Of a stretch of 64,000 bases of DNA, positions 30,921 through 42,082 are shown in pieces (position 1 is the first letter of the stretch; each line of letters opens with the position of its first letter). A program made the position numbers and the translations under genes. The DNA comes from Ichthyophis bannanicus. Lineage: Eukaryota; Chordata; Amphibia; Gymnophiona; Ichthyophiidae. The stretch spans positions 896,613,309 to 896,677,308 of the forward strand of contig CM066035.1 in NCBI GenBank assembly GCA_033557465.1, given 5' to 3'. The notes under the pieces were generated by a model, which was not told the DNA's origin, ran no database searches, and saw only the letters and a program-made list of their open reading frames with translations.

Positions 30921-32593
30921 CGATGCAGCCAGGGCTTCATCCTCCTCCCATGGATTTCAGGTAACTAAACATAAATCTAGCCGGTCCTCAAAGGGTAGAT
31001 CTCCTTCTAAACATCGAGATGCCTCTGGCATTGCCCTTGAGGGACTTTCACTGGCAAAATTGCCCCGGTGGGAGGCTTTGGCTTCCAAAGCACTAACGGG
31101 GCTCCAGGATGTTCCCAAGGCTTCAACTTCGGCAGAACTACTGGTGCCATTCTCTGTGGTTCCGGCCGCTTTAACCGGCACCGATACCCAAGCATCGGCA
31201 GCGTCGAAAGACTAGAGATTCTTGGCTATTGAACGCCGTCTGGCGGCTCTTCTAACGGCCTCGATGCCCCTGAAACCGCTTCAGACAATTCAACCGGTAC
31301 CGGCACCGACTGCGGTACCGGCACCGAATGCATCGACATCGGCAGGTATTCTACCGGGACCAAGTCATGCGTCTCTTTCCGGCATCGACAAATCGGTATC
31401 GGACCACTCCGATGCCGACTTCGATCGGTACCGGTACCGTGCCTTGCACAATCACCCGGATCAGAGAAACTTTGAATCCTCGGATGAGTCTGAAGACTCC
31501 GAAGGCTCTGCAGATACCAGAGTACTTCTTCCCGAGGATTCCTCTTCTCCTCAGCATAGCATGTCTCCACCAGAGGATGTTTCCTTTCAGGATTTTATCT
31601 GAGATGTGGCCCGAGGACTTGCCATCACAATGGCTCCTGAAAAAGAGCCTAGGGCAAAGGAATTAGAAATCCTACAATACCCTAAAGCTCCCAAAGAGGG
31701 CAGCTACCTTACCTATTCATGAGATCTTGCATGATCTTATATTAAGGATGTGGGAAACATCTCTAACCACATCTCCTCATTCTCGAAGACTCGACACCAT
31801 GTATCGAGTTCCTCCTTGTCCTGGGTTTCAGAAGACTCAATTACCACACCATTCCATGGTGGTGGAATCAGCCATGAGATGGATGAAGAGTGCAAAAAGG
31901 CAAGCATCTAATCATCCAGGACGTGAGTGTAGGACTCTTGACGTCTTTGGACGTTGATCCTTCCAGGCTTCCATGCTTTCTGCTAGGATCAGTTCCTATA
32001 TGTTTTATATGGGAATGTTCCTTAAGGAAGTCACAGGAGACTTAGAGCTTATGAGCCCTCTCCTTCCTGATGATAAAAGGCAAGATTATCTTACTCTTGT
32101 TAAACGTGCTTAGGATGTTTCTAAGTCTGTGAATCGTGCAACCTTTGACTGCATAAGCAGAACCTCTGCTATTGCCATAGGTGCACGTAGAATTGCCTGG
32201 CTCCAGGCATCTGAATTAGAAATCTGGGTACAGGACAAACTGGGGAATATACCTTGCACAGGAGAGAATCTCTCTGGCAAGAATTGGCAGGAAAAAGCTA
32301 ATGAGATAGATGCTGACAATATCACTTTGGATAGATTGTCCAAATCTACAGCTGATCCTGCGAGGAAAAGATCCTCTAAGAAACCATTCTTCAGTAAGAA
32401 GACGTTTTATCCCTCCTATAACCAACAGGGACATCGTTCAGGTCAGTCTGCCCAAAAGGGACAGCAGCAACAACCTAGGCAACAAAGGAAGCCGAAAGCA
32501 GCTAAGCCTCAACCGGCTCAGCTGACTCAGCCTCAACGGGGGTTTGACTCCTATCTAGAGGACTTTCCCTTCCTGGCCCTGAACGGCCCATAA
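30921..32593 (+). pseudogene. DIRS-A gag-like protein, N-terminus deleted (A6)
   Basis: The zinc-knuckle N-terminus is missing through the deletion. The low-complexity centre with iterated ggtaccg words lies at 31295-31440 (VPAPTAVPAP). It continues with FESSDESEDSEGSADTRVLLPEDSSSPQ and then the conserved block FQDFI...LARGLAI-type sequence. Shifts are near 31600-31700 and near 31955; TAG at about 32110 interrupts KRA-DVSK. From 32129 the frame is open through the Lys-rich tail. A one-base loss at the normal stop lets it run about 50 nt further into the RT leader, to 32593. Confidence 0.76.
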
Positions 32594-34350
32594 CCCTCCA
32601 CCATCCCAGGAAGGTTATGTCATTTTGCCCCCAGATGGTGTCAGATAACAGCAAAATAGTGGACTCTGCCTATTATACGAGAGGGTTACAAGCTTCATTT
32701 CCTCAGCATGCCCCCACCTACAATAGTAAGACAGTTCAATTCTCAGACCTCTCCCAATGACTGGTTTGGTCAAGAAGTCACAATGCTCCTTGCTCAAGGA
32801 GCAATAGAAGAGGTGCCCATTCCCCAACGGGGTACAGGGTTTTACTCCCCCTAATTCCTTATTCCAAAGAAAACAGGAGGACACACAGACCATTCTAGAC
32901 CTCAGAGAATTGAGCAAATTCTTGTTCAGAGAGAAGTTCAAAATGATTTCTCTAGGAAGTCTGCTGCCATACCTTCGGAGTCAGGATTGGCTTTGTTCTC
33001 TAGATCTCAAGGATGCGTACTCATGTTCTCATCCATCCAACTCACCGAAAGTTCCTTCGAGTCCTGTTTCAAGGGAAGCACTACCAATACAGGGTTCTTC
33101 CTTTTGGCCTGGTTTCTGCATCAAGGGTTTCACAAAATGCATGCCTGTGGTAGCAGCATTTCTCTGCACCCTGGGAATATTCGTCTTCCCTTACTTAGAC
33201 AACAGGCTCATTCGAGCCCCTTAAGAGCCAGAGGCTCATAAACTTCCCAAAGTCCAACCTTGCTCCCACTCAATCCCTAGAGTTTATAGGAGCTCTTCTG
33301 GATACCAGACAGACAAGGGCCTTCCTTCCACAGCCCTGCTGCCTTCGCATTGTGCAGTTAGCTTCCCAAGCAGTGCTAAAACCTCACCTCACTGCTCGGG
33401 AAATGTTAGAGTTGCTAGGCCACATGGCATCCACCATGCATGTGGTTCCTTATGCTCGCCTCCATATGAGGGCAGCCCAGTGGACCTTATCCACTCAGTG
33501 GACTCGGGCGTCAGGTTGCCTGTCAGATAAAATAGCAAACTGAGATCGCCTTATTTTGTCCCTCCAATGGTGGCAGTCACCCAAAAACCTTCTGGTGGGG
33601 TCTCCTTTTCAGCAACTCCCACCCCAAGCCACTCTAACAACAGATGCTTCACAGGTGGGTTGGACTCCACAGGAGGCCTATCTCCATATCAACCTCCTGG
33701 AGCTCAGAGCAATCTAACTTACTCTTAGAGTATTTCACCCCCAGCTCAGCTACAAGACAGTCCTAGTTCAAATGGACAATCAGGTAGCCATGTTCTATGT
33801 GAACAAGCATGGCGGAACAGGTTCTCTGTTGCTGTGCAATGAAGCTTTGCGACTATGGGCCCTTGCCAGAGAGCATCAGATCCATCTCCTTGCGGTGTAT
33901 CTTCCAGGCATTCAAAACTCTTGGGCAGACAGACACATTCGAGTTCTGCTTCCATACGAATGGTCTCTCCATGCAGACCAGATGGCCCAAATTTTTCGAA
34001 TTTGGGGGAATCCCGGACATAGACCTCTTTGCAAGTCGGCTGAATGCCAAACTTCCCCGGTTCTGTTCCAGAATTCCGGCTCAAGGTTGTCAGACCAGGG
34101 ATGCTTTCCTCCTTGATTGGGGTCAGGAATTCCTGTATGCTTTTCCACCCATTCCCCTAATTCCCAAAACCCTGTTCAAGCTTCAGAGAGACAGAGGTCA
34201 TATGATCATCATAGCTCCATGTTGGCCACTGCAAATGTGGTACCCTCTGCTCCTACATCTCTCTCAAGCTCCGCCTCTGGAGTTAGGATGTGCTCCAGAT
34301 CTTCTTAAGAGGACGGGTTGCTGTGGCATCCGAATCCCCAGTCTCTGCAT
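32545..34350 (+). pseudogene. DIRS-A RT-RNase H-methyltransferase-like polyprotein (A6)
   Basis: RT parts: FREKFKMISLGSLLPYLRSQDWLCSLDLKDAY and AFLCTLGIFVFPYLDNRLIRAP, where the catalytic YLDD box reads YLDN, so the second Asp is lost. About 58 nt are deleted at 33225-33240 and about 40 nt at 33660. RNase H has VAMFYVNKHGG (the usual TDNQ reads MDNQ) and GIQNSWADRHIRVLLPYEW. The methyltransferase-like end has GIPDIDLFASRLNAKLPRFCSRIP. It is inactive for several independent reasons. Confidence 0.82.
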
Positions 34351-35410
34351 CTCGGGCCTGGTTGCTGAAAGCCTAGAACTTCATGGTCTTAACCTTTCCC
34401 GGCAGGTAAAGGATATCCTTCATGCTTCCAGGAAAACTTCCAGAAGACACTCTTATGCATTTAAGTGGAAAAGGTTTACCATATGGTGCTCGCAGAAGGG
34501 TCTTAACCCTTTTGCGATACCCCTGTAATCATTACTGGAGTACCTCCTTCATTTATCAAATGCAAGGCTTAAGACCAATTCAGTGAGAGTCCATTTGAGT
34601 GCTATGGCAGCTTCTTTCAAGCCTCTAAATGGACAACCTATTTTCTCTCATCCTCGCATAGCGAGATTTATGAGAGGCCGCCTTTTAACGAAGCGCCCCT
34701 TTAAACCACCACCGGTGGCATGGGACTTGAATCTGGTACTTGGGCAGCTCATGAAACCGCCCTTTGAACCATTAGCCACTATCTCTTTTAAATTCCTTTC
34801 CTGGAAGGCTATCTTTCTCATTGCAATCACATCAGCATGTCGCATCAGTGAATTGCAAGCGTTGGTGGTTGATCCTCCTTATACAAGGTTCCATCATAAG
34901 GTAGTCCTTAGGACTCATCCACACTTTATGCCAAAGGTGGTTTCACCCTTTCATTTAAACCAAGCGGTTTACCTTCCTGTATTCTTTCCAAGGCCTCATG
35001 CCTCAAATGCAGAAAGGAACCTTCATACTTTGGATTGTAAAAGAGCTCTGGCCTTTTACTTGCAAAGGACACAGCAACATAGAAAATCCTCTCAACTCTT
35101 TGTTGCTTTTGATCCTAGTCTTTTGGGACTTCCAGTCTCCAAAAGGACACTGTCCAGCTGGATTGCACAGTGTATATCTTTTGTCTATGAGAGTAAGAAC
35201 CTTCCTCTTGAAGGCCATGTCACAGCTCACAGTGTGAGAGCCATGGCAGCCTCAATGGCTCATCTTCACTCTGTGTCTATCGACGACATCTGTCGAGAAG
35301 CTACTTGGGCTTCGGTACATACCTTCACAGTCCATTACTGCTTAAACAAGGACTCCCGCTGGGATGCCTTGTTTGGTCAGGCTATTCTTCAACACCTGTT
35401 CCAGACTTAA
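34335..35410 (+). pseudogene. DIRS-A tyrosine recombinase, one nonsense codon (A6)
   Basis: Begins LVAESLELHGLNLSRQVKDILHASRKTSRRHSYAFKWKRFTIWC. TAA at 34526-34528 replaces a sense codon, and then 275 codons are open from 34583 to the stop at 35408-35410. Catalytic residues: CRISELQAL keeps the Arg directly before ISEL (the neighbouring Arg is Cys); AHSVRAMAASMAHL keeps H-x-x-R; VHYCLNKDS keeps Tyr. This is the longest uninterrupted YR catalytic core in the window. Confidence 0.87.
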
Positions 35411-35529
35411 TCAACTCCTATCCACCATCCCTGGTAGGATGCCAGAGATCCATGGGGGGAAGTAGAGCCCTTTCACAAGGGCACACAACTTTCTGGGGCC
35501 CTCTCCCTGGCATCTGCAGCTAGGGAGTC

Positions 35530-35628
35530 CCCATATGTGAAGACTACATTCCTGCTTGTTCCTGGAGATAGCGTAGTTACTCACCTATAACAGGTGATCT
35601 CCAGGAACAGCAGGAATTTATTCTTCAC
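35530..35628. repeat. DIRS internal complementary region (A6)
   Basis: 35530-35569 complements the A6 left end; 35570-35628 complements the A6 right end with a few differences. Confidence 0.88.
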
Positions 35629-35704
35629 AACACACCCACCTCCCCTAGGAGTTGTCTCTATCTCTTTCTCTACTCCTCTCCTTTGGTCTCGGCTATAAAT
35701 TCAA

Positions 35705-35891
35705 CTGAAGTGAGAGAGGTAGAAAGGCAGGAAGGCAGCACGCAGGTGCTTTGGGATGCTCTCAAAAGCTTTCCTATTGGACGCTGGGGAGCGTTCCTGC
35801 GCAGGCTCCGTCTGTACTGACGATACCCATATGTGAAGACTAAATTCCTGCTGTTTCCGGAGATCATCTATTTCTGGTGAGTAATTATGCT
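35705..35891. repeat. Right inverted terminal repeat plus 27-nt extension (A6)
   Basis: The repeat ends at 35864; the extension is 35865-35891, with its palindrome decayed (catctatttctggtg). TT at 35892-35893. Confidence 0.86.
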
Positions 35892-35978
35892 TTCATCTTG
35901 TGTTCCCCCTTTTTATCTTCTCTTCTGCATTGTCTTTTAGTGCGTTTTCTCTGCCTCATACATAATAAGCATTCTATT

Positions 35979-36142
35979 ATCTCCAGGAACAAGCAGGAAT
36001 GAGTCCTCACATATGGGTACGTCGGAACCGACGGAGCCCGCGCGGGAAAGCTCCCCAGCTTCCCAGAAAGGAAGCTTTTGGGGCCTCCCACAGCCATGCG
36101 CGCTGCCTTCCCGCCTTCCTGACCAACTCTCCTCAGTTCTTC
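35979..36142. repeat. Left inverted terminal repeat (A7)
   Basis: About 160 bp inverse to 41383-41549. Starts atctccaggaacaagcagg; includes tacgtcggaaccgacgg and the agctccccagcttccc block. Confidence 0.9.
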
Positions 36143-36354
36143 TTTTTCCGCGGAGCCAGCAGGTTGTGTTCCTGTCACTGCTGAAGAAATTGTTATTTTA
36201 ATTTGTTTCTTTGACCGCGTGTCTGCCTTCCCTGATTCTGGACCGGTACCGCCGGTCTTTTCATTTATTTCTTAAAAAAAAAAAAAAAATTTACTTTTTC
36301 CTCACTTGGTGTATTTTTTCTGTGAGGCCTCTAGGCCTTCTCAGGTTCTCCTTC

Positions 36355-38164
36355 ATGGAAAAATCCAGCTTCTGGTTTTAAAAAATGCACCAAGTGTACC
36401 AGTACTATTTCAGTCACAGATACCCATGAGTGGTGTCTTAAATGTTTGGGGCCTGACCATTCCATTCCGGATTGTCCATCCTGCTCTCTGATGTCCAAAC
36501 GGGGCTTACAGAACAGAGCAGCTAAGTTTCATATGCTGTTTTCTACCGATACTCCAGTATCAACATCCTCCAGGTCTTCTTCTCCTGATGGATCTCAGGT
36601 AACCAAACATTCTTCAGGCAGGTCCTCAAAAGGCAAATCTCCCTCTAAGCAGCGAGAGGCCCTTGCATTTGACCCTGAGGACCCTGCCCCAGCCAAACAA
36701 CCCCGGCGGGAAGCTCCGGCTTCCAAAGCTCCTCCTATGGGGTTACAGGTAGACATCGATGGTACGGCCTCGACCGATCTCCTGTTAGACTGCTCTGGGG
36801 TACCGGCTAACACGGGTACCGACATCCAGGCAGTTGTGGCGACTATGGGTACTACGGTACAATCCATGCAGCAGGCCTTATTGGGTTTCATTAATGCTGC
36901 AACGCCATAGGTACCGCGACAATCGGTTCCGACTCCGATTCCGGTACCGCAACCGATACCGGTACCCAGAGCATCTACTTCCAGTAGCATGCCGGTTCCG
37001 GAGATTTCCTCGATACCGCTCCGATTCACGGTACGCCCGATGTCGATACCGGTCGGTACGCGTATCGATCTCTGGAAGCGAATAGGCGATACTTTGAATC
37101 CTCTGAAGATTCTGATACATCAGATGATTCTGCTGATGTCTCTTTTACTCTTCCTGAGGAGCCCTCTTCTCCAAAAAGGAGAATGTCTCCTCCAGAGGAT
37201 TTGTCTTTTCAAGACTTCATTATTGAAATAGCTAAAGGACTTTCCATATCTGTAACCTCTGAAAAGGAACCTAGAGCAAAAAAATTGGATATTTTAGGAT
37301 ACTCTAAGGTTCCCAAAGAGGCAGCCACCTTACCCATACATGAAATTCTTCAAGAACACATGATGGACTTGTGGGAGGCTCCTCTCACCCTATCTCCACA
37401 TTCTCGACGTTTGGACACCATGTATCGGGTTCCTCCTTCTCCTGGTTTTCAAAAAACTCAGCTTCCTCACCACTCTATTGTGGTAAAGTCTGCTATGAAA
37501 AAGAAAGAGTACCAAAAGGCACTCTTCTACCCCTCCAGGAAGAGAATGTAGGACTCTGGATGCTTTTGGGAGAAAGATCTTCCAAGCTAGCATGCTTATT
37601 GCCAGAATCAATTCATACAGCCTCTATATGGGCATGTTTTTGAAAGAGATTGCATTAAAGATACGTCAGTTTCTCCCCTTTATCCCAGAGGATAAGAAGG
37701 AGGAGTTCCTTCTTTTGCTAAAGCAAACTCAAGATGTTTCAAAGTTCTCCAACAGAGCAGCCTTTGACTCTTTTGAGGAGGCAAGCAGAGCCTCTGGCAT
37801 TGCCATAGCTGCTCGCAGACTGGCTTGGCTCCAGGCCTCTGATTTGGAACCCTGGGTACAAGAAGGCTTGGGCAATCTGCCCTGTACAGGTGAAAATCTG
37901 TTTGGCAAGGAGTGGCAAATCAAAGCCATTCAAATGGATGCAGAGAATATTGCTTTAGATAGACTTTCTAAGTCTACCTCTACCCCTGCCAAGAAAAAAC
38001 CTTTTAAGAAACCTTTCTATAAAAAGACCAGATTTTCCACAAATACTGGCCAGCAATCTTCCCAAGTTCGCTTTGCTCCTAAGCGTCAGCAAACTAAACA
38101 GGCCAGAACGAAGTCTACAGGGGCTGCTACAATCCAGCAGTCCCAACCCCCTCAGGGTTTTTGA
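36355..38164 (+). pseudogene. DIRS-A gag-like protein (A7), full span, frameshifted
   Basis: The ATG at 36355 is followed within 10 codons by a one-base insertion relative to A2. In the shifted frame the zinc-knuckle reads KCTKCTSTISVTDTHEWCLKCLGPDHSIPDC. Then SPSKQREALAFDPEDPAPAKQPRREAPASK runs to TAG at 36908-36910. The centre (36770-37070) is built of ggtaccg/cggttccg words. Conserved C-terminal parts are LSFQDFIIEIAKGLSISVTSEKEPRAKKL and RRLDTMYRVPPSPGF. After a shift near 37550 comes LAWLQASDLEPWVQEGLGNLPCTGENLFGKEW with a basic tail, ending at TGA 38162-38164. Confidence 0.82.
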
Positions 38165-40082
38165 CTTGATTCTAGAGAACTTAACCTTTCTGGCTCTGCA
38201 ACAACCAGAACCCCTCACCATTCCAGGAAGGTTAACTCATTTTTGCTCCCAGATGGGAACAAATCACATCAGAACCGTGGACCCTCTCTATCATCAAAGA
38301 GGGCTACAAACTACATTTCTCCAGCCTTCCTCCCCATTCCATGGTGAGACAATTCAATTCTCCCCCTTCTCTCCTGTACCTGTTGGGCCAGGAGGTGACC
38401 ACTCTTCTCGCCCAAAAGGCAATAGAAGAGGTTCCTCTTCCTCAACAAGGGTCAGGTTTTTACTCCCCTTATTTTCTCATTCCCAAGAAAACAGGGGGGT
38501 ACAGACCCATTCTGGATCTCAGAGAATTGAACAAATTCCTATACAAGGAGAAATTCAAGATGCTTTCTCTAGGCACTCTCCTTCCATACCTACAGAGTCA
38601 GGACTGGCTTTGTTCTCTAGGTCTCAAGGATGCGTACACACATATACTCATCCATCCATCCCACAGAAAATTCCTACGGTTTCTGTTCTAGGGAAACATT
38701 TCTAATACAGAGTACTTCCCTTTGGTCTAGCCTCTGCTCCAACGGTATTTACCAAATGCATGGCAATAGTAGCTGCATTTCTACGCACTCTGGGAATCTT
38801 TGTATTCCCATACCCGGACGACTGGCTCATCCGAGCTCCATCTCAGTCTGAGGCTCAGACTTCCCTGGACCACACCAGACGCATACTGCAGTATCTGGGA
38901 CTTGTCATCAATCTGCCAAAGTCTCAACTCACCCCTACTCAGTCCCTCGAATTCATAGGGGCCTGGCTAGATACCACCACTGCAAGGGCCTATCTTCCTC
39001 AGGCCCGTTGCCACCGTCTAGTGCACTTGGCCTCTCAAATTCAGTCCAGAAGCCACTTGACTGCCAGGGAAATGCTACAACTGCTAGGCCACATGGCATC
39101 CACAGTTCATGTGGTGCCTTATGCACGCCCACATATGAGAGCAGCTCAATGGACTTTGTCCACCCAGTGGACCCAAGCATCAGGAGCTCTCTCAGACCAA
39201 ATAGCAACCTCAAAACGTCTTTTTTGGTCTCTCCAATGGTGGATATCCACTCAAAATCTGTTGTTGGGGGCCCCCTTCCAACCTTTGTTACCCCAAGCAA
39301 CTCTCACTACAGATGCCTCCCAAACAGGTTGGGGAGCTCATCTCCAAGACCTCTCCACTCAGGGCACTTGGTCTCCACAGGAGACCACCCTTCATATCAA
39401 CCTTTTGGAGCTGCGAGCAATATTCCTTGCTCTCAAGGTCTTTCATACCCTCCTCATCAACATGACAGTCCTTGTTCATACCGACAATCAAGTAGCCATG
39501 TTCTACATAAACAAACAAGGAGGGACTGGCTCTCTGTCACTTTGCAACGAAGCTCTAAAATTGTGGGCCTTCTCCAGAGAGCATCAGATCCATCTCCTGG
39601 CAGTGTACCTCCCAGGAATCCAAAACTCTTGGGCAGACAGACTCAGTCGAGTTCTGCTTCCACACGAATGGTCCCTGCACATGGATCAGGTACTCAGAAT
39701 CTTTCAGAAATGGGGAACCCCGGACATAGACCTCTTTGCAAGTCCGTGCAATGCCAAACTTCCCCGGTTCTGTTCCAGGATTCCGTGTCAGGGAGCTCAG
39801 GCCAAGGATGCCTTCCTCCTTCATTGGGGTCAGGCCTTCCTGTATGCCTTTCCACCCATTCCTTTGATTCCCCTGTTCAAACTTCAGAGGGATCAAGGAT
39901 CTATGATCCTCATAGTTCCACGCTGGCCACGCCAAGTGTGGTACCCTCTACTTCTGCATCTCTCCCAGGCACCCTCCCTGGATCTGGGAGCTGCTCCACA
40001 CCTTCTGTCTCAAGAGGAGGGGACTTTGTGGCACCCAAACCCCAAGTCCCTTCACCTCAGAGCTTGGTTACTGAAGGCCTAG
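38155..40082 (+). pseudogene. DIRS-A RT-RNase H-methyltransferase-like polyprotein (A7)
   Basis: The best long frame of this type. RT begins LENLTFLALQQPEPLTIPG, with YRPILDLRELNKFLYKEKF and SLGLKDAYTHILIHPSHRKFL. A TAG and shift near 38690-38700 follow. From 38760 a 440-codon frame is open: AFLRTLGIFVFPYPDDWLIRA (the YLDD box reads YPDD), LLPQATLTTDASQTGWGAHL, NLLELRAIFLALKVF, VHTDNQVAMFYINKQGG and QNSWADRLSRVLLPHEW for RNase H. GTPDIDLFASPCNAKLPRFCSRIP, AFPPIPLIP and MILIVPRWPRQVWYPLLLHL form the methyltransferase-like domain. RNase H and the last domain look intact; RT has the Leu-to-Pro change beside the active site. Confidence 0.87.
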
Positions 40083-41114
40083 ACCTTCAAGACTTGAATC
40101 TTTCTCAACAGGTGAAGGATGTCCTCCATGCATCTAGGAAACCTTCCACCAGGCCTTCTTATGCTTTTAAATGGAAAAGATTTTCAATTTGGTGTGCTGA
40201 CAAAGGTCTTAACCCTCTAGCACTACCTTTGAATTCTTTACTCGAATATCTCCTGCATCTTTCCAATGCAGGACTTAAAACCAATTGTGTAAGGGTCCAT
40301 TTGAGTGCTATTGCAGCATCTCTTCAGCCTGTCAATGGAAAACCTGTTTCCTCTCATCCTCTTATTGCGAGATTCATGAGAGCCCTAACCTTAACTAAAC
40401 CTCCCATTCAACCTCCTCCGGTGGCATGGGACTTAAATGTGGTTCTTGGTCAGCTTATGAAGCCACCCTTTGAACCCTTAGCCACTACCTCCTTGAAATT
40501 TCTTTCCTGGAAAGTCATTTTCCTTATTGCAATCACTTCTGCTTGACGCATCAGTGAACTGCAGGCTTTAGTAGCTAATCCACCTTATACAAGGTTCCAT
40601 CATGATAAGGTAGTCCTTAGGACAAATCCCCGCTTTATGCCTAAAGTGGTCTCGGCTTTTCATCTTAAGAGGTATATCTACCTGTCTTTTTTCCAGGTCC
40701 TCATGCATCAAGTGCAGAGAGGAATCTTCATACCCTGGATTGTAAGAGAGCTCTTGCCTTTTACTTACAAAGGACACAGCAACATAGAAAGTCTTCTCAA
40801 CTTTTTGTTGCTTTTGATCCTTCTCATTTAGGACTTCCAGTCTCAAAAAGAACACTGTCCAATTGGATTGCTCAGTGTATTTCTTTTGCTTACCAGAGTA
40901 AGAACCTTTCTCTGGAGGGCCATGTCACAGCTCACAATGTGAGAGCCATGGCCACTTCTATGGCTCATCTTATTCTGTATCCATCGATCAGATCTGTCGA
41001 GCAGCCACTTGGGCCTCTGTTCATACCTTCACAGCCCATTACTGCTTGGACAAGGACTCCCGCCGGGATGCCTTGTTTGGTCAGGCTGTCCTCAGACACC
41101 TGTGCCATTCTTAA
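39990..41114 (+). pseudogene. DIRS-A tyrosine recombinase, several lesions (A7)
   Basis: The same -1 frame is open from 39008 to 40546, and the recombinase proper begins near 40070 (LDLQDLNLSQQVKDVLHASRKPSTRPSYAFKWKRF). The first lesion is TGA at 40544-40546 at the residue before the catalytic Arg (A-stop-RISEL). Deletions near 40670 (HLKRYIYLS, missing the NQ-V segment) and near 40968 shift the frame. H-x-x-R (AHNVRAMATSMAHL) and Tyr (AHYCLDKDSRRDALF) are visible as coding DNA. The family stop is TAA at 41112-41114. Confidence 0.84.
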
Positions 41115-41212
41115 ACAACTCCTGCCCACCTTCCCTGAATGGATGCCTGAGATCCATAGGGACATGAGGAATTCTTGCAGGGGGATCTCCCCGGCATCTT
41201 AGCTAGGGAGTC

Positions 41213-41310
41213 CCCATATGTGAGGACTCATTCCTGCTTGTTCCTGGAGATAGCACAGTTACTTACCTGTAACAGGTGATCTCTGGGAACAGCAGGAATT
41301 AGTCCTCACA
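41213..41310. repeat. DIRS internal complementary region (A7), perfect right half
   Basis: 41213-41251 complements the left end over about 38 bases; 41252-41310 is the exact reverse complement of 41518-41576 (59 of 59 positions by eye). Confidence 0.92.
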
Positions 41311-41382
41311 ACCCACCCACCTCCCCTAGGAGTTCTCTCTCTCTCTCTCTCTTTCCTTTCCTCTCTCTATTGTCTCAGCTTT

Positions 41383-41576
41383 AAACTCGAACTGAGGAGA
41401 GTTGGTCAGGAAGGCGGGAAGGCAGCGCGCATGCGCTGTGGGAGGCCCCAAAAGCTTCCTTTCTGGGAAGCTGGGGAGCTTTCCCGCGCAGGCTCCGTCG
41501 GTTCCGACGTACCCATATGTGAGGACTAATTCCTGCTGTTCCCAGAGATCACCTGTTACAGGTAAGTAACTGTGCT
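41383..41576. repeat. Right inverted terminal repeat plus 27-nt extension (A7)
   Basis: The inverted repeat ends at 41549. The extension 41550-41576 starts cacctgttacaggtaagt and is absent from the left end. Confidence 0.9.
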
Positions 41577-41578
41577 TT

Positions 41579-42082
41579 ACTTTACCATGTGTGTTTGCTT
41601 TGCTTTTTCACAAATTGACAAGAGTTGCTTGTACCAGAATGAAAACAGTGCATCTTTTTATCTTAAGAGAGCAAGGTATTCAGTGCAGTAGACCACAGAT
41701 ATCTTCCCAGCCGCTCTGCATGTGCACAGTAACGTCATCAGAGTCTCTCCTGCCACCTTGCTGGCTGTTTGATCGAAGGGCTGAAACCGAGAGACAAATC
41801 TGCTTTATTAACTGCTGCTGTCATTAAGTCTGCTCTCTGGCCCTTAGGTACCACATTTCACCATGTAAGTGTGTTCAGCATTCACAGCATGAGACAGCTA
41901 CTTTAAATAAAATACAGAGCAAACCTTCCCCAAGTTATTTCTCAGCGCTGTCTCTAAGATTAAGGATTGCCTTTTTTCAAAACCAAGAACATCTGCGATA
42001 GATTCATTTGTGGACTAATCACCTAAGCCGACCACAAAATTCATTTATTCATGCTTTGTTGATGTAACTCGTTTGACCGTTT
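41579..42082. other. No recognised feature
   Basis: Mixed-composition DNA right of A7. No repeat, RNA gene or convincing coding frame is recognised. Confidence 0.5.

Larger units (their letters stand above)
30806..35891 (+). mobile_element. DIRS-A retrotransposon copy A6, complete ends, internal deletions
   Basis: The left end at 30806 is preceded by TT (30804-30805) and the right end at 35891 is followed by TT. It shares the terminal variant of A2. About 420 bp between the left ITR and mid-gag are deleted (junction near 30917, at short homology tccctccgatgc). Smaller deletions occur in RT. YR is nearly intact. Only 87 bp separate it from A7. Confidence 0.92.
35979..41576 (+). mobile_element. 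DIRS-A retrotransposon copy A7, complete, youngest-looking
   Basis: 5598 bp from left end (TT before, 35977-35978) to right end (TT after, 41577-41578). The ICR right half and the right terminus are identical over 59 nt, and the ITRs match over about 160 bp with few differences. It has gag, RT-RNase H-methyltransferase-like and YR in successive -1 frames. Several lesions in gag and YR make it non-autonomous. It belongs to the same subfamily as A1. Confidence 0.95.
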
